From Sedimentisphaerales bacterium (lineage in GTDB: Bacteria; Planctomycetota; Phycisphaerae; Sedimentisphaerales; SM23-30), in the NCBI GenBank assembly GCA_016932145.1, contig JAFGDI010000343.1, positions 1 to 10,227 of the forward strand: DNA of 10,227 nt, in the 5' to 3' direction. The notes beneath the pieces are model-generated. The model was not told where the DNA came from and did no database searches. It was given only the letters and a program-made list of their open reading frames with translations. The translations under genes and the position numbers were made by a program. Of the stretch, positions 1 through 7,100 are shown piece by piece. The number at the start of each line of letters is the position of its first letter. Within the stretch, counting starts at the first letter, position 1.

Positions 1-49
1 ACGAATCCGCCTGTTTTTTTATAACTTTTAACCAGAATATGAGCAAGCC

Positions 50-80
50 GGTTACAGAAGGGTAAAAACCACCTGAAACC
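50..80 (-). other. Imperfect nested hairpin after rnfB
   Basis: The arms GGTTACAG (50-57) and CTGAAACC (73-80) pair except for one mismatch. Inside them GGT/ACC (61-63 and 68-70) forms a small inner stem. The element lies 20-50 bases downstream of the rnfB stop on the minus strand and has no T-tract behind it. It therefore looks like an intercistronic mRNA structure rather than a terminator. No gene is visible in 1-99. Further downstream on the minus strand is a purine-rich AGGCGG (about 6-11), which could be the ribosome binding site of a next gene starting outside the window. Confidence 0.25.
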
Positions 81-99
81 AAAGAAAACTAACCATGCT

Positions 100-990
100 T
101 CAGGCATCTAAACCTGTTTCAACCTCAACATCGTCAAGAATAGGATTTTTACCGACATAGACCAACATACTACGGGGGCATTTGGCCTGTGCGGTATTAC
201 GGTCCGGATCATCGCCATAGGTTTCATAGTTTATGACCGGCAGGTTATTCTTCATAGTAAAAGTAGCCGGTGCGGTCTTTGCACAAATACCACAGGCTAC
301 ACAACCAACCTGACAATATTCCTTTACATCTTTGACACGATCAAGAGTGGAACAAGCCACAACCATCAACGGATCCCGTGCCATTGGCACCAGTTCAATA
401 ATTTTACGCGGACATGCGGCAACACAGGCACCGCAACCAACGCATTTTTCATAATCAATTACAGCCAGGCCTTCTACTATGGTTATAGCACCAAATTCGC
501 AGGCAGCGGCACAATCGCCAAAACCAATACAGCCATAAGGGCAACCAATATTGCCTGGTATCATCTGGGCGGCACCACAAGTCTGCGGGCCAACATAGTT
601 CACTCTTTCTATCTGATCCTTGCGATGAGCGCTGCAATGCACTATAGCCCGAATCGGAGCTTTAGCCTGAGCTTCAATACCCAAAATGGCGGCCAATTGC
701 GATACCAGAGCGTCACCGCCAGGTCCGCATTTACCCAGCAGAGAATGATCACTAACAATAGCTTCTGCATAAGCAGCGCAACCCGCACAGCCACAGCCAC
801 CACAATTAGCACCGGGCAATACACCCTCTACCGCTTCGACGGTCGGATCTTTCTCAACCCGCAGCTTATTCCAGGCGACAGTAAGGATTACGGCAAAGAT
901 CAGACCAATAACCAGCAAAACACCGCCGGCTTTACCGGTTAGTAACGGATCAATTGTCGCCTGAACAACGCAAAATGACTCTGTAAACAT
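100..990 (-). CDS. rnfB: Rnf electron transport complex subunit RnfB
   Basis: RnfB is the multi-cluster iron-sulfur subunit of the membrane-bound Rnf complex, which passes electrons between reduced ferredoxin and NAD and pumps Na+ or H+. One N-terminal membrane helix (about residues 22-39) anchors a cytoplasmic iron-sulfur region. The signature ANCGGCGCAGC gives C63, C66 and C71, with C88 as the fourth ligand of the first [4Fe-4S] cluster. A two-cluster ferredoxin domain follows, with C150, C154, C160, C164 and C183, C186, C189, C193. A second ferredoxin-like domain keeps only C230, C233, C236 and C271, enough for one cluster. The length of 296 residues suits the long anaerobe-type RnfB rather than the short proteobacterial form. 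The start codon has a modest purine-rich GAAGAAG upstream. rnfB is the first gene after a promoter, which suggests a B-C-D-G-E-A operon continuing to the left. The other subunits are not in the window. Confidence 0.95.
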   Translation of the reverse strand: MFTESFCVVQATIDPLLTGKAGGVLLVIGLIFAVILTVAWNKLRVEKDPTVEAVEGVLPGANCGGCGCAGCAAYAEAIVSDHSLLGKCGPGGDALVSQLAAILGIEAQAKAPIRAIVHCSAHRKDQIERVNYVGPQTCGAAQMIPGNIGCPYGCIGFGDCAAACEFGAITIVEGLAVIDYEKCVGCGACVAACPRKIIELVPMARDPLMVVACSTLDRVKDVKEYCQVGCVACGICAKTAPATFTMKNNLPVINYETYGDDPDRNTAQAKCPRSMLVYVGKNPILDDVEVETGLDA

Positions 991-1040
991 AATCTTCTTC
1001 TAAAATTGGCAGTTAGTGATAAAAAACAACATAAATAATA

Positions 1041-1059
1041 GCTAAGTTACATTCTTAGC
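1041..1059 (-). other. 5' leader hairpin of the rnfB transcript
   Basis: GCTAAG (1041-1046) and CTTAGC (1054-1059) form a perfect 6-bp stem with a 7-base loop. The hairpin starts within a few bases of the predicted rnfB transcription start (about 1062), so it would sit at the very 5' end of the mRNA, where it could protect the message. No known riboswitch fold is recognised in the roughly 72-base leader. Confidence 0.35.
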
Positions 1060-1068
1060 GAAAGTTAG

Positions 1069-1097
1069 ATAATACATTCACAAGACAAGGCAGTCAA
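1069..1097 (-). promoter_or_regulatory. Predicted rnfB promoter
   Basis: On the minus strand TTGACT (1092-1097) and TATTAT (1069-1074) are separated by exactly 17 bases. Each hexamer differs from the sigma70 consensus at one position. Transcription would start near 1062, giving a leader of about 72 bases before the rnfB ATG at 990. Confidence 0.7.
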
Positions 1098-1124
1098 GTT
1101 CAAATTAAACTGCTAATTTGTATG

Positions 1125-1137
1125 CAATGTTACATTG
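1125..1137. promoter_or_regulatory. 13-bp palindrome, candidate operator
   Basis: CAATGT-T-ACATTG is a perfect inverted repeat with a one-base centre. Its centre (1131) lies about 69 bases upstream of the predicted rnfB transcription start, a usual position for an activator site. The same hexamer forms another inverted repeat at 1234-1256, supporting a shared regulator. The regulator is unknown. Confidence 0.4.
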
Positions 1138-1233
1138 AGCAGAGTTATTGGCCAAAGAAATGGTAAAAATTAGTTATCGGCCTGAAATTATACTAAAGCG
1201 GGCATGGGTTTGGTACGAAAAAGATGATATCAG

Positions 1234-1256
1234 GACATTGTCAGGACGGCAATGTC
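1234..1256. promoter_or_regulatory. Inverted repeat over the kinase -35 region, candidate operator
   Basis: GACATTG (1234-1240) and CAATGTC (1250-1256) are perfect 7-bp arms separated by 9 bases. The right arm overlaps the position expected for the -35 element of the kinase promoter. The arms contain the same ACATTG/CAATGT hexamer as the palindrome at 1125-1137, in the opposite order. Binding here could block or assist RNA polymerase. Confidence 0.4.
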
Positions 1257-1276
1257 ATTAACTGGCTAAGTATAAT
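1248..1276 (+). promoter_or_regulatory. Predicted promoter of the PfkB-family kinase
   Basis: A perfect -10 hexamer TATAAT lies at 1271-1276. The sequence 17 bases upstream (GGCAAT, 1248-1253) is a poor -35, so the promoter may depend on an activator. Transcription would begin near 1283, leaving a short leader with the ribosome binding site AGGA at 1291-1294. Confidence 0.45.
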
Positions 1277-1301
1277 ATGGAAATGGATTTAGGAATAAAT
1301 C

Positions 1302-2249
1302 ATGCTGAATATGACACCCAGGATAGTAACCGTAGGCGGTGGCGAGATAGCAAATATCGCCCACTGTCCGAAAATACCATCGCTAAGTGAGACAGTACCA
1401 GCCCGAGACAACATTATGTCAGTTTCAGGCAAGGGTGCATCGCAAGCGGCTACCATGGCCACACTGGGAGGTGATATTCACTTTATCGGCTGTCTGGGCA
1501 AGGACCCTAACGGCGACATAGTTGCCAGTGCCCTGACCAGCTCCGGAGTAAAAACCGACTTTCTGGTCAGAGTAAGTCACCCCACCGCTACCAGTCTGGT
1601 TATGGTTGACTATGAAGGCGATATGATCAAAGCCTACTACCCGGGGGCAAACCTGAAATTAACAGAGGAAATGGTACGCAAAGCCAAAGGCGTAATTGCC
1701 GAAGCTGATATGCTGGTCTGCCAACTGGAAATACACAATAGCACCCTGGAATATGTCATAGCCATGGCGGCCAAATTTGGTGTGCCGGTAGTACTCAATT
1801 CGTCGCCGGCTTTACCTTACGACAGCAATCTCTATTCTGACATTTCCTTACTGGTAATGAATCATATCGAAGCAGAATATTATACCGGCAGAGAAATACT
1901 GACTATTGCTGACGCGCGAAAGACGGTGGAAATGCTGCTTGATGACGGAGCTCGTTCTGTAGCAATAACCATGGGCAATTCTGACTGTATGCTGGGCAAT
2001 TCAGGTAAGAGTATTCATGTATCAGCACCTAAAGTAAAAAATATTGATTCCACCTCGGCCGATGATATTTTCACAGGTGCTTTATGCTGGTCAATGGCCT
2101 GTGGCAGTGAACTGGAATATGCCGCAGAATTTGCCTGTCGGGCCGCTTCGTTGAGCCTTACCCGTGCAGGGGCATTTGAGTCTATACCAACCCTGAAATC
2201 AATAACAACAGCCTTTGGTGCCGAACTCCCTGACATTCTGCACCTGTGA
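1302..2249 (+). CDS. PfkB/ribokinase-family carbohydrate kinase
   Basis: The 315-residue protein has the length and order of the PfkB (ribokinase-like) family, cytosolic enzymes that phosphorylate sugars or nucleosides with ATP. The N-terminal motif SGKGASQAA (42-50) corresponds to GGKGANQA of ribokinases. FIGCLGKDPNGD (61-72) is the usual following segment. N187 and E190 fit the NxxE magnesium/phosphate motif. The C-terminal signature is DSTSADDIFTGAL (249-261), where ribokinases have DTTGAGDxFxGAL. The catalytic Asp (D255) is kept, but both glycines of the anion-hole loop are replaced, by S252 and D254. The residue aligning with the sugar-binding Asp of ribokinase (NAD motif) is Ala17. The substrate therefore cannot be named. 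AGGA at 1291-1294, 7 bases before the first ATG, supports this start over the second ATG at 1311. The gene is divergent from rnfB and convergent with the epimerase gene. It may be a kinase with an unusual substrate or a weakened or non-catalytic member. Confidence 0.88.
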   Translation: MLNMTPRIVTVGGGEIANIAHCPKIPSLSETVPARDNIMSVSGKGASQAATMATLGGDIHFIGCLGKDPNGDIVASALTSSGVKTDFLVRVSHPTATSLVMVDYEGDMIKAYYPGANLKLTEEMVRKAKGVIAEADMLVCQLEIHNSTLEYVIAMAAKFGVPVVLNSSPALPYDSNLYSDISLLVMNHIEAEYYTGREILTIADARKTVEMLLDDGARSVAITMGNSDCMLGNSGKSIHVSAPKVKNIDSTSADDIFTGALCWSMACGSELEYAAEFACRAASLSLTRAGAFESIPTLKSITTAFGAELPDILHL

Positions 2250-2289
2250 ACATAAAAAGCGATAATACTGATCGTAATAATAAAAGATA

Positions 2290-2331
2290 AAAAAACTCCC
2301 GGCAGCCAAAAAGGTTTACCGGGAGTTTTTT
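2290..2331. terminator. Bidirectional intrinsic terminator
   Basis: AAAAAACTCCCGG (2290-2302) and CCGGGAGTTTTTT (2319-2331) are perfect complementary 13-base arms around a 16-base loop. The GC-rich 7-bp core is flanked by A and T runs on both sides, so it can stop transcription in both directions. It lies between the convergent kinase and epimerase genes. Confidence 0.93.
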
Positions 2332-2364
2332 ATTCAGATCTGCGGGCATTATACCGCAGTATAA

Positions 2365-3549
2365 TCACTTAGTATAGAACTTCTGAATAGTACGAGTCTT
2401 ATAGGTCTCACCTGGCTTAAGCACTGTTGATGGGAAATCAGGCTGATTAGGTGAATCCGGGAAGTGCTGAGTCTCAAGACACAGAGCAAAGCGAAGGTTA
2501 TAAACATCGCCGTTATGTCCTTTGAGAGTACCATCGAGGAAGTTACCGCAATAGAACTGTACGCCGGGCTCCTGAGTGTGTATTTCCATGCCGCGACCTG
2601 TAGCCGGGTCATATACATCGGCTGCCAGAGTCATTTCACCAGCGTTCTTCTGGTTCAGGACAAAGTTATGGTCATAGCCACCGCCGAGCTTGAGCTGCTC
2701 ATTATCATCATTAACACGAGCGCCAATAGCGGTTGGAATGGTAAAGTCAAATGGTGTGCCCTTAACCGGTGCAATTTCGCCAGTAGGGATCAAACCTTCA
2801 ACAACCGGAGTATAATTATCAGCGTTAACCATGAGAACATGGTCCAGAATATCACTCTTGCCACCATTAAAGTTATAGTAGTTATGATTGGTCAGGTTAA
2901 CTACTGTTGCCTTATCTGTTGTAGCTTCATAATCAAAGATCAATTCATCTTTGTTGGTCAGGGTATAAGTCATAGTAACATCGAGGTTACCAGGATATCC
3001 TTCTTCCATATCTTTGCTGACATAATGCAGTTTGAGAGCAACTGAATCATCACTCTTAACCGGCTCTGCTGTCCATACTACCTTATCAAAACCCTTGAGA
3101 CCGCCATGCAGGTGATTACCATTATCGTTCTGAGCGAGGGTATATTCTACGCCATCAAGGGTGAATTTACCACTGGCGATACGATTGCCATAACGACCGA
3201 TCAGAGCGCCAAAATATGGACTCTCGCCAAAATAGCCTTCCAGGTCATCAAAACCAAGAAGAATATTACCAAACTTTCCTTCACGGTCTTTGGTCTCAAG
3301 TGTAACCATAATACCGCCATAAGTCATGATCTGGGCCTTGATACCATTGCTGTTGCTCAGGGTGTAAATGTCAACATTCTGACCATCAGCAGTCGTACCA
3401 AATGGCTTGCTGGAAATCGCCAACTCACCAGTTGCCGGACAGCAGGCATCGCCAGTAGCTGCCTGATCACTGTCTTTCTGACAAGAGGTTACCATACCGG
3501 CTGCCAGAGCAACCAATAATACCATAAAAACACTTTTCGCTTTTTTCAT
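2365..3549 (-). CDS. galM: Aldose 1-epimerase (mutarotase), secreted lipoprotein form
   Basis: Aldose 1-epimerase interconverts alpha and beta anomers of sugars such as galactose and glucose. Numbered from the chosen start (394 residues), family motifs are HLHGG with H148, NLTNHNYYNFNG with the catalytic His H222, GYDH with D293, and CLETQ with the catalytic Glu E359. The N-terminus is a lipoprotein signal: basic MKKAK, a hydrophobic stretch (about 8-19), and lipobox VTSC with lipidated C23. Gln at +2 suggests the outer membrane by the E. coli Lol rule. A linker with a CC pair precedes the catalytic domain, which starts near residue 45. The chosen ATG has AAAGGAG 6 bases upstream; an ATG 7 codons earlier (3570) has no comparable site. 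Most GalM enzymes are cytosolic, so this one probably acts on sugars outside the cytoplasm. All seven Arg codons I read are CGT or CGC and ATA is nearly absent, unlike the neighbours, which suggests high expression. Confidence 0.93.
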   Translation of the reverse strand: MKKAKSVFMVLLVALAAGMVTSCQKDSDQAATGDACCPATGELAISSKPFGTTADGQNVDIYTLSNSNGIKAQIMTYGGIMVTLETKDREGKFGNILLGFDDLEGYFGESPYFGALIGRYGNRIASGKFTLDGVEYTLAQNDNGNHLHGGLKGFDKVVWTAEPVKSDDSVALKLHYVSKDMEEGYPGNLDVTMTYTLTNKDELIFDYEATTDKATVVNLTNHNYYNFNGGKSDILDHVLMVNADNYTPVVEGLIPTGEIAPVKGTPFDFTIPTAIGARVNDDNEQLKLGGGYDHNFVLNQKNAGEMTLAADVYDPATGRGMEIHTQEPGVQFYCGNFLDGTLKGHNGDVYNLRFALCLETQHFPDSPNQPDFPSTVLKPGETYKTRTIQKFYTK

Positions 3550-3555
3550 AAATGA

Positions 3556-3562
3556 CTCCTTT
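3556..3562 (-). promoter_or_regulatory. Ribosome binding site that fixes the epimerase start
   Basis: The minus strand reads AAAGGAG followed by 6 bases (TCATTT) and the ATG at 3549. This strong Shine-Dalgarno site lies between the two possible start codons, so the downstream ATG is the likely start. The resulting signal peptide begins with MKKAK, as expected of an exported lipoprotein. Confidence 0.85.
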
Positions 3563-3655
3563 ATGTTCATAAAACAATAAAAAAACTCTACTAAAGCTGG
3601 TCAGGTAAAAAAGCACCACAAAAAACAGGCTGAATAACTACCAGCATAAAATTCA

Positions 3656-3683
3656 TTTATAAAGCTTAATCATTTGTCTTGAA
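3656..3683 (-). promoter_or_regulatory. Tentative promoter of the epimerase gene
   Basis: On the minus strand TTCAAG (3678-3683) and TATAAA (3656-3661) are 16 bases apart. The -10 is good and the -35 is weak. Transcription would start near 3649, about 100 bases before the ATG at 3549. The leader is rich in T runs. Other AT-rich hexamers nearby could serve instead. Confidence 0.3.
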
Positions 3684-3703
3684 TAAGTAAAGCAATAATT
3701 TAT

Positions 3704-3727
3704 CAGTTTAATTCGGGAGTTAAACTG
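3704..3727. promoter_or_regulatory. 8-bp inverted repeat upstream of the epimerase promoter
   Basis: CAGTTTAA (3704-3711) and TTAAACTG (3720-3727) are perfect arms with an 8-base spacer (3712-3719). There is no T-tract on either side, so a terminator is unlikely. It lies about 66 bases upstream of the tentative epimerase transcription start, which suits a regulator binding site. The rest of 3730-3827 shows no gene or clear signal. Confidence 0.35.
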
Positions 3728-3827
3728 TTACTAATCACTATTGTGCAACATTTTACGATTAAAAGAAAAAAAACCAGAACCATAGCTGAAAACCGCCAGA
3801 GAAAGAAAGAGCTGGCCAGTTGAAATA

Positions 3828-3866
3828 AAAATACCCACCGAACCGCTTTGGTCAGGTGGGTATTTT
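3828..3866 (-). terminator. Intrinsic terminator of tRNA-His
   Basis: AAAATACCCACC (3828-3839) and GGTGGGTATTTT (3855-3866) are perfect 12-base arms around a 15-base loop, in which ACC/GGT can pair further. On the minus strand the hairpin begins 4 bases after the tRNA and is followed by a T-rich run. The symmetric A/T flanks could also stop plus-strand transcription. Confidence 0.88.
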
Positions 3867-3869
3867 AAG

Positions 3870-3944
3870 GGTGAAAGACGGGGCTCGAACCCGCGACCCC
3901 CAGAACCACAATCTGGTGCTCTAGCCAACTGAGCTACTATCACC
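3870..3944 (-). tRNA. tRNA-His (anticodon GUG)
   Basis: The minus strand folds into a full cloverleaf: acceptor GTGATAG/CTTTCAC, D stem GCTC/GAGC, anticodon stem CCAGA/TCTGG, variable loop GGGTC and T stem GCGGG/CCCGT with loop TTCGAGC. The anticodon GTG is at 3907-3909. The histidine identity elements are present: an extra G at position -1 (3944) opposite discriminator C73 (3870). The acceptor stem has one U5-U68 mismatch (3939 and 3873), and the T stem has a G49-U65 wobble. The 3' CCA is not encoded and must be added by nucleotidyltransferase. The gene is a single unit with its own promoter upstream and an intrinsic terminator immediately downstream. Confidence 0.97.
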
Positions 3945-3994
3945 ACATATTTTCACAACTATGCCTGCTATAACAAGTTACAACATAAAAAGCT

Positions 3995-4008
3995 GTGCTG
4001 CCAAGCAC
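3995..4008 (-). other. Small hairpin in the tRNA-His leader
   Basis: On the minus strand GTGCT and AGCAC form a 5-bp stem with loop TGGC, followed three bases later by TTTTT (3987-3991). It lies in the roughly 80-base leader between the promoter and the tRNA. It resembles a very short terminator but the stem is too small to be convincing. It may instead help 5' processing. Confidence 0.25.
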
Positions 4009-4031
4009 TATATATGCCTGACAGAACGGCC

Positions 4032-4060
4032 ATAATATATTATTCAACGGTTTCTGTCAA
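4032..4060 (-). promoter_or_regulatory. Strong promoter of tRNA-His
   Basis: On the minus strand a perfect -35 TTGACA (4055-4060) is followed after 17 bases by TATTAT (4032-4037), one mismatch from the -10 consensus. The bases just after the -10, GGCCG, form a GC-rich discriminator of the kind that makes stable-RNA promoters sensitive to the stringent response. Transcription would start near 4025. The AT-rich sequence upstream of -35 could act as an UP element. Confidence 0.8.
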
Positions 4061-4064
4061 GAAA

Positions 4065-4088
4065 TTCTTCTGAAAAATAGCAGAAGAA
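4065..4088 (-). terminator. Possible weak terminator of the vWA/TPR gene
   Basis: TTCTTCTG (4065-4072) and CAGAAGAA (4081-4088) are perfect 8-bp arms with an 8-base loop. On the minus strand the hairpin lies about 50 bases after the stop codon of the giant gene and is followed by TTTCTT. The stem is AT-rich and the T-tract is short, so termination may be weak. It directly abuts the -35 of the tRNA-His promoter. Confidence 0.35.
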
Positions 4089-4140
4089 AACAGTCTTAAA
4101 CACCAAACCATAATATACAATGAGAAAAGAGGATTCAGGC

Positions 4141-7100
4141 CTATTTCTGGCGGCAAAATGGTAAAGTACCTGCTTTAGAAAGCTGACCAGCCAGCTCGGT
4201 AGCTTCCTGCTCAAAACCACCATAAGTCAGCACATCAAGATACCAAAGCGTGAGGTCGTGATCATGGGCTGATTCCTGCCGGAGCGTTGCCAGAAGCTCC
4301 GCAGAAGGCCCGCCAGACTCGACTTCCATAACAGCCAGCATAGCCAGATATTTAACTATAGCCCCTTTTCTGGCACCGGCATAATTTAGTGCAGAAGAAA
4401 GATAAGTAACTGACCTGACAACAAAATCCCTTATTACCAAGTCAGTGCAGCTACTATCTCTGATTGCCATAAGATCTACCACTTCCATCTCCCGGGGATT
4501 TAGTTTCTTATCTTCAATAATACCCGGCCAGCATTCGAGAGCCTTTTCCACATCACCCCTGGCTAATTCAGCCTGCATAAGATCAAAATATTCCCGGGCC
4601 GTAAAAGCCTGATACGAACTGCCAGCATCATAAGTATAAGCGGGCAACTCATTCGATGAGCTTACACTATGACCTTCGATAATAGCCATAGCACTGGCAT
4701 ATTCTTTAAAATATCTCATGTTGCTGTTAACAGTGCGAGAGTATCTGATAAATTCTTCTGCCAGAATCTCATTTTCTGCCAACTTCTGAAACATACTCAG
4801 CGTTGGCCTGCAATTATCTAAAAAACCAACAAGGCCGCCGGGCTCTTGTTTACTCTGCCATTTGAAACTAACAAATTGCCTCTGACGCCGGCAATCAACC
4901 ATATATTTACGGAAATAACGACATAACATTTCCTTATCATCAGCTATACTGGCAAGATAAAGGTAATTATAGGTATTCATTGCCGTTGTATCATAACCAG
5001 CAGCCTCCAGGGCCGTCTCATAGTCTCCTGCCTGCACTGCAAAGCCAAAGACAGTACGCCAGTAAAAGCTATGCCCCGGCTCTTTAGCAAGAAACTGCTT
5101 CAAAGGTTCTATAAGATCAACCACCCGGCCATTACGCTGGAACAAATCAGATATATATTGAAATGCTATCCGATCCTGAGGATACTTAATAAAACATTCT
5201 CTGGCTATGCTCATTGCTCGCTGTTTGTCACCCAGAAATTCATAACCTGCGGCAACAAAAACATAAGCAGGAGCATTAAACCCGGTACTATATTTTTCCA
5301 ATAACTCATTAAGCTCTTCTTCTGACATAAACCTGAGAATATCCTGAATAATATCCGGATAAACATTTTCTACTTTATCTTTAGTACAGATCAATTCTAT
5401 CAGGTTAACTACTCGCTGAGAGACAGAACTATCAGGTTTGCTGTGCCTTTGCAAAATAATATCAAGAGCCTGAGCTATTATATTATCTGGTTGACAACTA
5501 ACAACTTTAGTGAATAGCTTAATAAGCGGTTTTTCATTTAATAAAGCTCTCGATGCTTTATCAAGCAATTTGCGATAAGACCATTTTCTGGCCAGTTCAA
5601 TAGCCGGCGAAGTGTCGATAATATCGCATAAATACTCCTGCTCATCTCCTGATAGCTCATAATTCAATTCGCTAAGCAGCTCTAATATCAGTCCAGCCCG
5701 GTCATTCATTGGCATCTTACTTATCATCTCGTGTAAAATATCGGCTCGCTGAGTATTATCTTTAAGCTCATTGAGCTTGTCTGCTACACCCTGACCATTA
5801 TCACTATTATCAGAAGAACTGGCTGGCTCAGGCATGAAACTAACCTGCGCATCCTGAACAATAGTGTTCTTGTGAGCTTGCAAGACCAGATCATAGTCCA
5901 GCCTGAGAGAAAGCAAAACCTGCCTTTGAGCTTCTGAGACCTGCTGTCTATCACACGCTTCTATCAGCATCAGGATATGCTTTTGCAACTGCCCGGAAAT
6001 ATCAGCACAAGTGACTATCATACCCTCTAATGCCACTTTCCTTAATATCAGCTCTCTGTCGGAATTGACCTTATCTTTGTCAGCAGAAATCAGATCATAA
6101 TAAGTGTCAGAAGCCAATCTGTCATATACCTGCTCATAGCATTTATATGCCGTATTAAAATCGCCCTCTATCTCATAATAGCCTGCCAGCCTGATATATA
6201 ATTCCATATTATCCTGATATAAAAGAACAGCCTCTTTAAGCAAAGCCGCCGCCTGTTCGAGCATTCCCCGCTGGTCATATAAATTTACTATCTCAATAAC
6301 ATTATCAATTGTCGCATGAGGAAGAAAAACATTCTTATAGTAATAATCTGCCAGTTCTTTATTATCAGAATTCATAAGCAATCTGGCCGTATGAGATATA
6401 TAGCTGCCGGATATATGACAGTCAAGAGATAAGAGCAGCACCTCAATATCAATATTCGACTCTGGCCAATGGTCCAGATTGGCTATTTCTCGCAATAGCG
6501 AAAACCGTCGTGGCTCAAAATAAAGCGAAGCAGCCAGCCGGGCCCTGACAATACTATCTGATGAATAACCCAGCCGGGTCATAATATCAATGGCCAGTTC
6601 GTAAAACACTGACTGTTCAGGAAACTCAACCAACCGATCGGTTGCCACTGCTAAAGTCCTTTCCAATAGTTCAGGCCCGGCATCAGCGGCCAATAATATA
6701 TCTGTCACAATACACAATCTGGAATCCGTGAGCGGGCCATCCAGCATTGTTTCAAGATGGTCCAATACTTCATGCTTATGACCAGCCATCAATGCCGCCT
6801 GACTCCACCTATACCAACTATCATCAAATTCTTCCACATCAAGTATCTGACGGTAATACGGTAAAGCCTTTTCATTATTTCCCAGCATAACAAAGATATC
6901 AGCAATATATCTGCGGTCTGCGTTACTAATATCTGGCAATGCCTCAAGCTCAGACAAAGCCTGATATGCAGCGGCCATATCTTCATTCTGAACCGCTAAA
7001 AGAGCGAGCCAGCGAAGATACTCTCTGTTATTCTGCTTATCTCGTATTATAAGTTGCTTCAATATGGAAATGCAGTTACCATACAACCCGGCATTCTGAT

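Noticed and set aside
54..96. Short minus-strand frame beginning ATG at 96, just after rnfB
   Set aside because: It ends after 14 codons and lacks a ribosome binding site, so it is not a gene.
625..942. Plus-strand frame of 105 codons opposite rnfB
   Set aside because: It is antisense to the iron-sulfur region of rnfB, has no recognisable domain and is best explained as a shadow of the coding strand.
2464..3045. Plus-strand frame of 193 codons opposite the epimerase gene
   Set aside because: It lies entirely antisense to a well-supported gene, shows no family motif, has a low-complexity hydrophobic composition and no ribosome binding site that I could see.
3731..3946. Minus-strand frame of 71 codons starting MVIVAQLARAPDCGSGGRGFEPR
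   Set aside because: It is the conceptual translation of the tRNA-His gene and its terminator. The phrase GSGGRGFEPR is the familiar false peptide produced by translating tRNA T-arms.
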